NCBI RefSeq assembly: GCF_905220565.1
Contig: NC_059399.1
Span: forward strand, 14,004,501-14,068,500
Direction of reading: 5' to 3'
DNA from: Melitaea cinxia
Lineage: Eukaryota; Arthropoda; Insecta; Lepidoptera; Nymphalidae
Length of the DNA stretch: 64,000 nt
Below, in pieces: positions 13,585-26,455 of the stretch; position 1 is the first letter of the stretch; every line of letters begins with the position of its first letter. A model generated the notes under the pieces. It did no database searches and was not told the DNA's origin. It was given only the letters and a program-made list of their open reading frames with translations. The position numbers and the translations under genes were made by a program.

Positions 13585-13684
13585 ATGGTTGCGGCCTTCC
13601 ACATGTTTGTCGTGGTCTGGGCGTTTTTGATTGTTTTGGGTGTGTGTTCTGGAATTCCAAGATTGGATTCACATCGCAAGGGAA
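13585..13684 (+). CDS. Orphan first exon encoding a signal peptide
   Basis: From the ATG the frame reads MVAAFHMFVVVWAFLIVLGV, then CSGIPRLDSHRKG. This is a classical signal peptide: a long hydrophobic core and a small-residue cleavage region near VCSG. The frame runs into a strong donor (GTAAGT at 13685) in phase 1, which is the usual phase after a signal-peptide exon. The exon is richer in G+C than its flanks. No partner exon could be assigned with confidence before 26 kb. Because the donor is phase 1, it could in principle splice to any exon of the phase-1 array that begins at 26628, or to an exon outside the window. The function of the secreted product is unknown. Confidence 0.5.
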
Positions 13685-14361
13685 GTAAGTCATTAACTAT
13701 TAAACGCTTATTTTAATAAATATTTACATTAGTTTATTAAATCATTTAAAAGAAATAAACATTTCTAACAATGTTTAAAGATATCTGTATCTATAAGAGA
13801 AAAATGTTATGAACAAAAAAAAAAATAAGGTGAATTTAAAAGATTCAATGTCATTGTATACATCTAGACATACAGTACATTGCAATTTTTATTATAATGG
13901 GTGACAAGAAGCGTAATTGGTAACTCTGGAAATGAAACTGTGCGTCGCTTTACAACTATAACATATGTCTCATTATTTTACGAGAATATTCCTTGTTTCA
14001 GACGTAACGTTTTAAACAGATTTTCTTTTGAATAATTTTATAAAAGAATAATTTATTAGATTCAACAATTAAAATTACTCTGTTTTACTACGACAAGCAT
14101 TTTAAATTTAAAAAGTATATTCTTGAAAGTTAAATATATTTTCATATCTAGATGTACATGTGTGTATTTATATACGTATTGATATATGAATAAACGTTTT
14201 ATTTTGTTTTAAATGTAAATTTAATTAATTATTATTGCTATAACTTATATTCCGCTTTATTCTCTTTGTGTCTTTTATATCAAAATTTGCCTGGAAGAGA
14301 CCACTCTTTTGCGATAAGACCGTCTTTTGTTCATATTTTTCTGTTATTTATTTATTCTTTT

Positions 14362-14507
14362 CAACCTACTTCAAAAAAGAAGGAGGTTACTCAATTTAAC
14401 CGTATATATAATTTATGTGTGGTCGGGTATAACTTCGTCGTTTATGAACTGATTTTGATAATTCTTTTTTTGTTGGAAAACAAGGGTGGTACCATGATAA
14501 GAAAACT

Positions 14508-14550
<43 letters not shown>

Positions 14551-14770
14551 TTTGATAATTCTTGGATTTCTCATTTGATCTAATTTTGTTAGAAAGAAGA
14601 TATCCCATGTGTAGTACCATGGTAAGAAAACCAGGATCTGATGATGGAATCCCAGGGAAATCGAGGGAAATCCTCGAAAATCGTAGTGACGACTAGTGCC
14701 TTTGTTACATTTTTTTTTTTGTCTACATACGTTGTATTACTTATTGTCAATGTAATTGAATTCTTTTTTA
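14362..14770 (+). repeat. Dispersed repeat family E copy with AT microsatellite
   Basis: It starts with ACCTACTTCAAAAAAGAAGG and carries TGATTTTGATAATTCTTTTT and AAACCAGGATCTGATGATGG, shared with copies at 29698, 47081, 50812 and 55834. An AT dinucleotide tract at 14510-14546 lies inside, producing short open frames that are not genes. Confidence 0.7.
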
Positions 14771-15306
14771 TTTGTGTACACGTAGCGTTTAATTAAACGT
14801 TTGTATTATTTTATATTACATTCTTGTCTTTATATCCGAGAATAAAATTGGGAAATTAGAATAGAAATGTAACAGAAATTATTCTTGTATTCTTTATAAT
14901 GTTGAAATGTGGTATCCATAGTAGGGGCTCCAGACGAAACAATATTCGAGGGCACTTCAAAACAGACTATTGTATAGAAATATTAGGCTTCCGAAAGTCT
15001 TTTGTGTTACGGATTACTTGTCCTTTGAAGAGTTTTGGGTATTATCTTCTCTATTTGTGGTATGGCAACGAATTTTTATCAAATAAAACTCCTAGATCAC
15101 GCAATGTTTTGATTTCCGGTTCAGAATGGTTGTTGATACTGTTGTATAGAACTAACGAATAAACTTTGTATGTAAATATTTTCACCGTTAAGATTTATTC
15201 GGCACCGTCCTATTTTATTGTTAAGGTTTTGAAACCATTCTATATCCGCGATTGATTTGATTTATTTTTGAACTGTTTGATTATGTAAAACATAGAGGAA
15301 CCTTAT

Positions 15307-15614
15307 TGCTTCAGCCTGTAATATTCCACTACTGGGTATAGGCCTCTTTCTTCATGCAGGAGAAGGATCAGAGCTTAATCCACCACGCTGCTCCAATGCG
15401 GGTTGGCGAATATATTCCCAACAACGATCGCTATCAGGTGTGCATGATAACAACCGGGACCGACGACTTGACCTGCTCTCCGAGGCACGGTGGGGAGACC
15501 CACAAAGACTGCATAAACACCCAGACCACGGCAAACACCTGTATGGCCAATACAAATAGTTGTCATGTGCGGGAATCGAACCCGCAACCCGTAACCGTTG
15601 TGCCAACGCGGCGT
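15307..15614 (-). repeat. SINE-A, nearly full-length, with target duplication
   Basis: The LINE-like tail is at the left (reversed) and the tRNA-like head at the right, ending in GTTGTGCCAACGCGGCG. The perfect 11-bp direct repeats AGGAACCTTAT at 15296-15306 and 15615-15625 delimit the element. The open frames in it on both strands are not genes. Confidence 0.85.
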
Positions 15615-15625
15615 AGGAACCTTAT

Positions 15626-17332
15626 AGATGCTTACAATTCACAGTGTGACCAAAATATTTATTTATTTTTCAATAATATTTATTTACTAAGAAGAAAACC
15701 TTGTATGATACGAATACAGTTTCAATACAATTATCAATATAAATGTGTTACAAACTATTTCACAACTACAGGCTCTCTTAACATGCAAGTAAATAGTATA
15801 ATTATTTCTAGTATCTAAATATGTTGAAATCCTATTTGCGAAATTTCACCATACCTGATATTGATTTATACTGAGTCATAACTTTTATCTATGAATCGAT
15901 TTCCATGAAACAAACACTAAATGTTAAGTTAATCTTGACGCTATATAAGTAAAAACCACCTCTAAATCGGATAAGCCATTTCTAAAATTAGCATGTACAA
16001 ACACACAGGCAAACGAACAAAAATTGAGACAATCATTGGTTTAGATGCTAATTGCGTTGATAAAGGTCCCAGTAATATTTTTTCTTGTATACCTTAAATG
16101 TACAGACAGCGACCCGTTACATTTTTATCTATACTGAGGTATTCTCGTTTCGAATATCAATAATCAACAAGTTCAAGGGATTTGGGGCTCAATAAATCAT
16201 TTTAGCTACGATCGCTATTGACACTTCCAAATTGCTTTCTTCCTTCAAATGTTATACTTCGAATTATCGTCTTAATAGAATCTATACATCCGCGTAATAC
16301 GAAGTAATCAAGCGAAAAAATAATATCGTGGTGTGTGTCTTTGTAAACATTACGTAAGAGTACTATTTAGATGCTATGGAAATATATTATTACTTCCGAT
16401 TTCATATATATTTTTGTTTTATATGTTTAGCTTACACACACAGTCGACTATTTCTTAGATTGGTAACGTAATGTCTAACTTTTAGCTAGCAACAGAATGA
16501 TGTACATATTTTTTAATAAACGTATATAAACACTTCTTCCATATCTAGTAAGAGATATATGACCATCTGTGAGATGGTACAATCCGTCATAAATTATATC
16601 CATAATTTATATATTACACTACAAGGGGGCTTGAAAAAACGCATAACCCCTGGGACGCAAAGTATGGAACAGCCAACTGTGCCAACAAACTAGTTTTTAC
16701 GTTTGATTATTTGAAGAGTCACTAAATATTTACATCCGGAGACAAGCTCTTTTTTCCTTTCAGGGATTGAATCTTAAAATACCACGTTCGTCTCAGAGGG
16801 ATGTACGAGTATATGCATATTTTGGAATATTTACAGAGATCTGCAGATTTCCTCACATTTTATGCACAGAAATGTCTCGGCTTCTTATGATCTATGAAAA
16901 TTTAGTAAATTCAATTTTTTTATTTCTTATTTTTCTTTCATATTTCAGTGATGCGTCATCGAAGTATGATTTTCTGCTTATGTTTGGTCCCGCTCTTTAT
17001 GACCTAATAGACCACTCTGAGTAGAATTGCGCAATAAATTCATATTTGTATATTTTTGATAAGCTAAGGTATTTGACCAGCAGCCTAAAAGCACTTAATA
17101 CTATGCACAAGACTCGGATACACAGTGAGCAATATAATATGTGCCAGGAGGACAGAATTTACCTGTTCACTTCACGTTGAGTGACTTTAAACATATTTAG
17201 GTACTAGATCCTTTCGTCAGTGACCACGTCTCGGCATCGCATGTAGAATTGCTCCAAGACTTTTGTCTTCAAACCTTGCGAAATCCTAAGGGTTAAATTA
17301 TATTTTTCCAACTCTTTAGTATCACAATCACG
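15626..17332. other. AT-rich stretch, nothing firm
   Basis: Only one splice-like block was noticed (from 16764, after a TTTCAG). It is open in phase 0 but has no partner exon and is not called. Confidence 0.4.
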
Positions 17333-17650
17333 TTTCAGCCTGTAACATCCCACTGCTGGGCATAGGCCTTTTTCTCCATGTAGGAGAAGTAGGTTAATCC
17401 ACAACACTTCTCCTCTGCAGGTTGGCGGGTATTTTCCCTACTATGAGTAGCGATAACTATTAGGTATCTATGGTAACAACCAGGACCGCCGGTTTAATGT
17501 GCTTTCCGGAGAGACCCAAGGACAAGGACAGACATCCTAATCGGAAAGAAATATTTATACAAATACAAATATCCATCCCGAGCGGAAACCGCAAACCGTC
17601 GGTGTTTTGGGCGACTACACACATACACAGAGCTATACCAGAGCGTTGTA
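17333..17650 (-). repeat. SINE-A subfamily copy
   Basis: The reversed tail (CAGCCTGTAACATCCCACTG) is followed by the family core and the variant head also seen at 3211 (AGACCCAAGGACAAGGACAG, TCCCGAGCGGAAACCGCAAA). No clean target duplication was found. Confidence 0.75.
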
Positions 17651-17837
17651 TATATATATCATTTTAGGTAGTGATGGCTTCCTCTATTTAACACAAAAGG
17701 ATATGAGTTCACTGTATATTTATTTAGGTTTCTAAGTTGTCCAAATAGTTATATGAAACCAATTCGAAAATCCAAATCCCTTGCAAAATGAAGATCATTT
17801 ATTTATTTCATTGAATTTATGTATATAATATTAGCTT

Positions 17838-18000
17838 TTACTCGCAGCTTCGCTCGAATTTTTTTTAAATAAAAAGTATCCTATGTTACTTCTTATACCT
17901 CCAAGAATATGTGTACAAGGTTTCATGATTATCGGTTAAGAAGTTTTCGCGTGAGAGTGTAACAAACAAACAAATTCACATTTTTAATATTAGGAGGAAT
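17838..18000 (-). repeat. Dispersed repeat, family F-like
   Basis: ACTCGCAGCTTCGCTCG, TCCTATGTTACTTCTTATAC and GGTTAAGAAGTTTTCGCGTG are typical blocks of a common lepidopteran non-autonomous element, related to the copies near 25655 and 51146. The orientation is uncertain. Confidence 0.5.
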
Positions 18001-18339
18001 TAATCTACTTTACATTTGTCATTGTTATAAATTATAAGCAGCTGCCTATCTTCGGAATTATTTATTTGCTATGACAAATATGTTTGTATTTATTTTTGAA
18101 CGACAGGTAGTCAGTCTCATTTTAGTAATTACTGCTGTAGTCTTTATTTATTATTCTTGCAAAAAGTCAATTGTAAATATACGCGTAGAAATAGCTGCAA
18201 TAGCTGTAACATTTTCCACTTTTCTATACATTTTTCTTAATATTTCATTCCGTGAGAAACTTAGCAACATATAAAGTTATTCATTTTATATGTATATATG
18301 TAAGATAGTGTAAAATGAAAAATATTAGAATAACAATAC

Positions 18340-18600
18340 TAATAAACTAGATGTGCCCGCAACTTCGCCGGCTTCGAATTTAACATAAAAGTTATTTTTC
18401 AGTTCGCAGAGTTATAAAATAAATAAATTTTTAAAATAAAAGTAGCCTAAGTTACTCCTTATTACATCAGCTATCTGCCAGTAAAAGTGCCATGCAAATC
18501 GATCCAGCCGTTTCAGAGATCAGCTGGAACAAACAGACAGACAGACACACATACAGACAGACAGACAAAAATTGTAACGAATGTTATTTTGATATAAGTA
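18340..18600 (-). repeat. Dispersed repeat family D copy
   Basis: This is the reverse complement of the copy at 12380: TAGATGTGCCCGCAACTTCG at the left, AGTAGCCTAAGTTACTCCTT in the middle and a CAGACAGACAGA tract at the right. Confidence 0.7.
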
Positions 18601-19469
18601 CCATGTATACATCCATATGCATTTAGAAAAAAGCGGTTATTTTATTATTACAAACAGACACTTCAATTTTATTTATTTGTATTTTTGCTAATGTATCAAA
18701 CCACTAAGTAATTTATCAACTTGATGTGAATTTTTAATTATGATTATGTAAGCAAAATTAACAATATGTAAAAGACGCAGTGCTTCAGTTAGAGTCGTCA
18801 CGCCTCGTTAAACGTTTCATCGCTCAGTACAAAGAACTCGACTTAAGCGCTGTACACTCACTCTTGATGAATAATTATATTCTTTATTACACGACCATCG
18901 CTTTTGCAGCTTAAAATTTCAGTAATATCGATAGTAGTCGACTTGTTTTCGTGTATTTAATACGCACTACGGTCATCTATTTTTAATGTAGTCAACTTAG
19001 TGTCTGTGTTTAAGGTAAGAAACAAAGTAAAACAACATTATCACATTCATATTACATCCACGCTCTAACGGGACTCATACCTACCCTCGAAAGAAAAGAA
19101 GAGTTACCGCCATCTGCACTAACGGCCTAGTCATCTCAATGTGTCTTACATATTTTCTACATACTACTCTTCGGAAAAAACAATTTTCATATAGGACCAG
19201 TCTATGGTGAATTTATTGTGATAGACAATCAAACTCTTTATTCTTTTAATGAAACAACTTTTTTCGGATTTTATCGCGGTTTATTATTAACTTTTGATTC
19301 CCGACGTTCCGGATACTTTACAGCAACCATGGTCACGGGAGGACTGAGGTGTCAGACGTTTATTCTTATTACTTGAGTATAGATCGAAAGTCGCTGATGA
19401 TAACATGCTTTCATATACATACATATATATATTTTTGTCCGTGTGCATATCATTGCTTTCAAATTCACA

Positions 19470-19737
19470 AGATAGGTGTAGAGGTAGGACACAGCAGGAA
19501 TTTCCTGCTCAAAATATAGAGCGTCCCTACTGGGGTAGTACTTCGACCACAGCTAAATGATATTGTTTTCAAGCAGTATTGTGATCCTGTTGGTGAATAA
19601 GATGACCAGACCTCCTGGAGGGGATTGGGGATAGGGTCGGCGATGCTTCTGGTGCTGTGGTGTTGCAGGCGTCTATAAGCTATGGTAATCGCTAATCATC
19701 AGGTGAGCCGTACGCTTGTTTGCAGATCTATTTATAT
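19470..19737 (+). repeat. Dispersed repeat family B copy
   Basis: It runs from GGAATTTCCTGCTCAAAATA to GAGCCGTACGCTTGTTTGC and includes GGGGATAGGGTCGGCGATGC. It is the opposite orientation of the copy at 7081. Confidence 0.75.
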
Positions 19738-19916
19738 AAAAAAAGATAAAGATTTGTATGTAATATTAATCATTGATTATTTTACTGTACTGGGTTATAG
19801 TGTAACAAGGTATACAGTTCGTTTTATTATGATATATATGAAGATTTGCACTTCTCTTTTGAACACACTTCGAATTGATGATGTCGCATGATGATTAATA
19901 AATATGTACATCTTCG

Positions 19917-20253
19917 CTTCAGCCTGTAATATCCCACTGTTGGGCATAGGCCTCTTTCCCCATATAGGAGAAGGATCAGAGTTTAATCCACCACGCTGCT
20001 CCACGTGGCGGATATATTCCCTACTATGAGTAACGATAGTTATCAGGTGTACATGATAACAACCGGGACCGACGGCTTAACGTGCTCTCCGAGGCACGGT
20101 GGGGAGACCCACAAGGACTCCACAAACACCCAGACCACGGCGAACACCTGTATAACTAATACAAATGTTTGTCACGTGTGGAGATCGAACCCGCAACCGC
20201 CAGCACAACGGGTAAAATCCATGGCTGTGACCGTTGCGCCAACGCGGCGTCAT
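19917..20253 (-). repeat. SINE-A, full-length copy
   Basis: The reversed tail lies at 19917-19960 and the tRNA-like head at 20170-20253, with GATCGAACCCGC as the reversed B box and GTTGCGCCAACGCGGCG as the reversed A box. It differs from the 46012 copy by scattered point changes. Confidence 0.85.
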
Positions 20254-21270
20254 GTACAGCGTCTTATACATACTTAATTTTATATTAATATTTTTACTAA
20301 CCTAAATTTTCCTTTTTATATTAATCACTGTAAATTTCGTAGATGTAATAAAGTTTTTAATTATCTATTTATGTATATACCACCACGAACTCATACACAT
20401 ACATACACATATTAGACAGATTAGTCATTCGTAAGAAAACAGGCCTAAATCAAGGAAAAGACAACAACATCTATTGCTATTTTCTAAAATAAGAGTATAA
20501 TACATTTGTTATCAAGAAGCAATAAAAACAGTCAAATTATATATGTATGTACACCTCCATGCCGTCTAATTCTTTGTTAAGTCATTTTTATGTTTGAGGT
20601 TGTCTGGATAAGATCGCTCTTTCAGCGATAAGATCGCCTTTTGTACATGTTTATATTTCCTTTTCAATGTGAAAATGTCCTCTCTTAGTGTACAATAAAA
20701 TATATTTGGATAGCAATAAAGTATATATAAGAATCAAAATTAATCATTAATGAAATCACAAAGGATATGAAATAAACAGTAAATCTAGACGAGGCTAACG
20801 ACATCGTTAATTGGTCGGGTCTTTTTGCTGCCACTCAAAAACGTTTTTAGACTAAAGGACTATCATATCATCTTCACTCTCAGTATATTAGAATAATAAT
20901 ATGTCGTATATATATTAAAATACACATTAATTAGCATATATTTATATTAAAACCTTTTTTTATCAACAGATGTTTTCGTGAACAGATATTAGTTATAATA
21001 ATATTACAAAGCTAAAAAGTTTGGTTTGAGAGCGCTAATCTCAGGAGCTACTTATTTGGATCATAAACTCTTTAAGTTTTCAGTAGCATATTTATTGAGA
21101 TAGGCTATTGGCTATATAACATTACGCTACGATCAATAGGATCAATGTAAAATGTTGCAAAAACATGAAAAACAATAAAGCATGTATAAATATTCTTTAC
21201 GATAGCATGACATAATTATATGGTCAAAATGACAAAAATTAGAGGAAACCGGTACTCAGCAGGTTTCAAA
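20254..21270. other. AT-rich stretch, nothing recognised
   Basis: No supported exon was seen and no element shared with the rest of the window. Confidence 0.4.
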
Positions 21271-21538
21271 TGCCTTTAATAAATAGTTAAAATTGGTGGA
21301 TTCGTAACCACCGTCAATTGTTTTACATCTTATTTTTGACACCAATATCGTTAGACAAAAAGATTTAGATAATACAGACAATATATACCAATATGCGGTA
21401 ATAATGCCTTTAATAAAAAGTTAAAATTGGTGGATTCGTAACCACCGTCAATTGTTTTACATCTTATTTTTGACACCAATATCCTTAGACAAAAAGATTT
21501 AGATAATACAGACAATATATACCAATATGCGGTAATGA
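21271..21538. repeat. Tandem duplication of a 134-bp unit
   Basis: Copy 1 (21271-21404) and copy 2 (21405-21538) both begin TGCCTTTAATAAA and contain GGTGGATTCGTAACCACCGT. I see only about two to three differences, so the duplication is recent. The motif GGTGG..CCACC inside each unit can form a short hairpin. Confidence 0.85.
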
Positions 21539-21914
21539 ATGAACGAAGTCACAAACAACGGCTTTCATAATATATAGGGAGTAATTTACACTGCAAAAAA
21601 CTCTCCACGATGTGTCAAATTGCGTTTCACAGACTATTCCATCGTCAACAGTCCGCAAATAACGACCGAAACAAAACTTCTATTGCGTTGAGTTTTTATT
21701 TAAAATTGAGTCCATATCCTACTATGTACGCCCATATTGTTTCACCGGAACTGGGACGTACAAGCCATTGAATTTAACGATTATTCAAATATTTCAGCAA
21801 TATGTATAGAGATGAAAACTAGTGTAACATCGTTATATATATGAAGAACTTAAATTACTGAATTTGCTATATGTGATGGTACATATAATGTTATTAATAA
21901 TAATAATTATAAAT

Positions 21915-22085
21915 AAATTATAACATACACACACAGTTGCCTGTATCTACGGTAAGCGACTTTATGCTTGTATTACAAAGATAAATACAAATCTTACATC
22001 CAGGCTCAGGTGGGAATCGAATCCGCAACCCGCGGAGCAGAAAGCAGGGCCACCACAAACTGCACCAACTGGCCATTCAAATGTT
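21915..22085 (-). repeat. SINE-C, tRNA-derived, reversed
   Basis: GTGGGAATCGAATCCGCAAC (reversed B box) and ACTGCACCAACTGG (reversed A box) are the tRNA-like head of the family seen at 36001 and 55359. It is not a functional tRNA gene: there is no cloverleaf with an anticodon arm that I can fold. Confidence 0.7.
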
Positions 22086-23042
22086 GCCATTTTACTGCGG
22101 TGTTTAGGTCAGAAAATATTGTCAAAAACATAAAAGATAAATATTTATAAAAATCATGTCCACATGAAATAGCAACATTGTAGTATTTTGCAGTTGAATC
22201 ACTTCGCATCCATAAATTTAATATTACTTCAAATATTGAAGTATCTTTATACCTTATATATACACACACTGAACCTAAGTATATCTTCTTACTTAATATC
22301 TATTCAAGAATCAAATACAATCAGCTGCTTCATGGGATCGACATGGTATTTGTACATCATGCTTTCATGTAGCATCTTGAAATATATTTTAATCACAAAT
22401 GCACTTGCACAGCTCCGGTGTACTTAACTAGAAGACCTTATTATCGTTTATTATTTACATATTCTTCCATACTTAAAAATATAATATCTTGTTTAATAAT
22501 TTCAATAAAAACTAAACTTATATTAAATATTTTTTCCTACACAAATGTAATTTTTGTGACTGATTAACATTTCTTTCTCGCATTATTACGTATGGAGACC
22601 GCTGGAACGACCAACCGACCCTCTAAACGTCTTTCATAAATCTATGTAAATTTGAGGAAAAATTCTGAATGTACCGAAGAGTATGACATTTTTCTTGCAA
22701 ACTATTTCTTTGAGCGCTTTTTTCCACACTCGCTCATTTGTCATCGAGATTATTGAATCATTTATTTCTTGTATGTTTAATGTTATACGCAGACGTTTTG
22801 TGGTTCCATTTGCGTTTTTGTTAATATTTCTCAGGTTGGTTAACGTTCTCGCAAATATATCTTAATTTCGATATCTACCTCGATATAAAGGTTATGCTTA
22901 TATGAAAATATTGTATTCAAACAAACACTATCTGTGAGTATCTGTAGTATCTGGGTCAATATGCCAAATGCGTATATTAGGAGACTTTCAGGACATAACT
23001 ATATAGGTATTTATAATAAATAAATACATTTTATATAATTAT

Positions 23043-23510
23043 TGGAACGAAGTTCCTTACGGCAGGCTTGACATTTGGCTGGGTGACCGAACTGAAAAAA
23101 ATGTGATACTAAAACCGTAAGGAAAATATATAACGGAAGTGACGTAATATCGGTCACACGACTGTATAATATGACGTTTGTAAAACTAAAATATTACTAG
23201 TAAACTTTTTTAAAATTATTTATGTAATTTTATACTGTCGACAAAAATAAATAAAGATACATGTTTTTTTTTTATTTCACTTAATATTTTGAATTATTAT
23301 TATTATTATCATTTTGTTTGATTTATTTTATTTTACGGTATTTGTTATTTCCTAAGATACTAAATTTCCTAAATACTTTTATGTACTTAATTAAAAATCA
23401 ATAAACAAAATTAAAAAAAAATCAAGAACTAGAAAATATATATAAAATTTAACATTTTTTATTTTCTTCAAATTGTGTTGCTTCTATACTTTCCGAAGGA
23501 ACTTTGTTCC
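23043..23510. mobile_element. Possible MITE with inverted ends
   Basis: The left end GGAACGAAGTTCCTTACGG and the complement of the right end GGAACAAAGTTCCTTCGG are inverted copies about 465 bp apart. The interior is AT-rich and non-coding. No clear target duplication was found. Confidence 0.4.
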
Positions 23511-24544
23511 TACCTGGTGTCCCATGGCACCATATATTTTTTATATAATTATATTATATTTATCATATATTCAACCGTTATTTTTTACGTTTATTTTTTT
23601 GTATATCTTTACTTAATATAAAATAATAATTCGTTTTGTATTTGTTATCGTAATATTTTTAAAAAATGATAATTTGATTAACTTTAATCTATAAATTATG
23701 CAGTCAGCGTTCGACCAAACATTATATAAGCGACAGTACATTTTAAAGACTAACATTATAACATATATATGATCATGTAGAAAACAAAAGGTCAAAGTAC
23801 TCATCCCTAAGGGCTAGAAGGTCATTGTCGATCACATCGTAAAACGGAACGACCTAAAATATTATATAGAAAGTACCAGAATTCTTTCTCGCCGTTTTAT
23901 CCCTTTTGCCATCGACAGTTATTTATTTTTAGTCAATACATGGTATTAAATATTGATTTTGGTACAGTATTGTCACATTATTTTAATGTGATACTTGGTG
24001 ATCTGATTTTAAAACGTAAATGAAAGATAATAAATATTATTAATTTAGTGGAACAATCTAGTAAATTAAACTTCAATCGTTGGTCGAAATATACGAAAAT
24101 ACTTTTGCTTAACAGTAGGGCGTTGTGTTACAGTACAAATAAATAAATAATAACAACAGCTATAGACTCAACTGTCCCCAGTAGGATGAGTCATGTTGGG
24201 TGACCAACATATATGGCCCATACAAAGGTGACAAGTCCATGGCTTAAATTCGTGACCGTTTTTGTTGTTGTATTTTTTGAAATTAACTACGTTTTGTTTA
24301 AAATCTAAAATGTCATATACATAATAATATGCTAAATATGTGTACTAAATTAAAGAAAGAAAAACATAATAACAAGTACCGTTAAGAAAGGAATTCTGGT
24401 AATTAAAAAGTAACGTTAGAAAAATATTTATGACAATTTATTTACTGGAATACATGACACGTGTTTTAAATCAAATCAAGTACATCGTAGGAATAAATAG
24501 GCGGATTGCTCCCGGAAAGATAAATTCACATTACGATGTTGAAA
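23511..24544. other. AT-rich stretch, nothing recognised
   Basis: No supported exon was seen and no element shared with the rest of the window. Confidence 0.4.
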
Positions 24545-24860
24545 ATCTATACAAATAAATAAAATTGGAGTGTCTGTAATATTAAAGTAACCGCTTTTAT
24601 CTAAATTCATATGTATAATATTCATATGTACACGGTACATATACCAAATTAACATTTCTTACAATTTTTGTCTGTCTGTCTGTTTGTTCCATCTAATTTC
24701 TGAAACGGCCAGACCGATTTTGACAGGAGTTTCACTGTAATAAGGAGTAACTTAGGCTACTTTTATTTTAGTTTTTTATTTTTATTTTATAACTACGAAC
24801 TGAACCATAATTATTTTGTTGAATTCCACGCAGACGAAATCGCAGACACAGCTAGTTTAC
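24545..24860 (+). repeat. Dispersed repeat family D copy
   Basis: It shares the TGTCTGTCTGTCTGTTTGTT tract, TTTCTGAAACGGCCAGACCG, AGTAACTTAGGCTACTTTTA and the end GACACAGCTAG with the other family D copies. Confidence 0.75.
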
Positions 24861-25654
24861 TATAAAATTCTCAATATCGTTCTACTTGGCTTTGCGAATA
24901 ATAAAATACTAAATTTATTCATTACATCAAGAACGGAAATACATCTTACGGAAGATCACAGCCGAAAAAATACTATTTTCAATTAGTGTTATATTACTGT
25001 GGTAAACTATCAACTGTTCCTTCTTAATTTACCAATATGTTAGAAAGAATACGAATTACAGTATGCAAATTGTAACAGATAGCAAAATAAAGAATAATAA
25101 AGTCTATAAATTCTAATAATAATTGATTTTAAAGTCCAATAGATGGAAGAGTATAATTTATATTTTTATTTTTATTTTTCTTTTTTTTTTGTCAATTTGT
25201 TAAGTATGCATGTTTTTGCGACCGGCACAAAATTCTTTCGGCGTTAAGCATTTTATACGGTTTGTAAATGTACTGTGCTTTAAAGCATAAATAAATAAAA
25301 TGAACAATGAAGAGTTCAAATTCAAGCTTGCATCGCAATCTGCGTGTTTCGGAAAAACCGTGGGTCATGGAATACTTTACCAACTTGCAAAGGAAGTAGC
25401 GTAACCGAAATGAACTGACTGACACGATTGTTTCTTTTTTTTTTTAATTTATAGAAAATTGGCCTTTATACCTTTATACAGGAAGGAACATGTATAGAAC
25501 TGAATAACTTTAATAACTTTTTGATGACTAAAATTTTTGCAATTTTCTTGCCTCCAAATCACATCCTACTAATATTATAAATGAGAAATCTTGTGGAGAT
25601 AGGTTGACGTTGCTACTCTTTCAAACAAAAACTACTGAAATTATTATATTAAAA

Positions 25655-25942
25655 ACTAGCTGACCCGCAAATGTGGTTTTGCCATCTATTTTAATGACCT
25701 TCTCAGTCCCCCCCCCCCCTATAACTTAGGGGAATGTTGGACGATTCTCAAACCTACCCATATGCACACAAAATTTTACGAGAATCGATCAAGCCGTTTA
25801 GGAGGAGTTTAACTACAAACACCGCGACAGGAGAATTTTATATATTAGATTGGTACGACCATAACAGGAGATCCCGAACAACATATTCCATCCTATGTGT
25901 CGGGATAAAAGGTAGCCTTACCTTTTATCCCGATACATGGGA
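25655..25942 (+). repeat. Dispersed repeat family F copy plus hairpin
   Basis: It begins ACTAGCTGACCCGC, includes a C13 homopolymer (about 25708-25720) and GAATCGATCAAGCCGTTTAG, typical of a lepidopteran non-autonomous element. It is followed by a 24-bp hairpin at 25891-25942 built of TAAAAGGTA and TACCTTTTA arms. The short open frame across it is not supported as a gene. Confidence 0.6.
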
Positions 25943-26455
25943 TCGGAAATTATGCGGTAGAATCGTGAAGTGTAGCCAGAATTAAACAATTAGTTATAAT
26001 TAATGACCAAACATATGCTTAAAACAACAAAAAAATAGACAACGATACATTTTAATATTGTATTTATTAATAAATTCGTAAATTATTCATGGACAAATAA
26101 ATAATAATATATTTTTTTAGTATTTTGTCTTTTTTTCGTTAACTAACAAAACACAAAAAATTATCAGAATATCAATAAAACCTTATTATAGTTCTGGCAA
26201 AAAGGAAACGAAATTTAATATTTAAGGAGGCTGTATACATTAACCAAATTTCCTTTTTCAATGTTCTAAAATCGATAAATCTGTCAAACTTTACGTTTAA
26301 CGTTTTTTTGTTCCAAAATAAAATTTACAATGGCTTATTGATAAATATCAAATTTTCCTAAATAATAGAAGTTTACAAAAATATGGGTTTCATCAAAAAC
26401 GCGCATCAATCAACGTCAAGCAATTGATAAAGGAATTTCGTATAAAGAAATAACG

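Noticed and set aside
14266..14620. Open frames ending in Ile/Tyr repeats
   Set aside because: They are translations of an AT microsatellite inside a family E repeat.
15352..15818. Open frames of 70-154 codons on both strands
   Set aside because: They lie within a SINE-A copy bounded by an 11-bp target duplication; the same peptides reappear in the copies at 20005, 46016 and 52580.
16764..17024. Splice-like block open in phase 0
   Set aside because: No partner of matching phase (the exon at 13585 ends in phase 1), no clear donor, and the end is AT-rich and Phe/Leu-rich as in random AT DNA.
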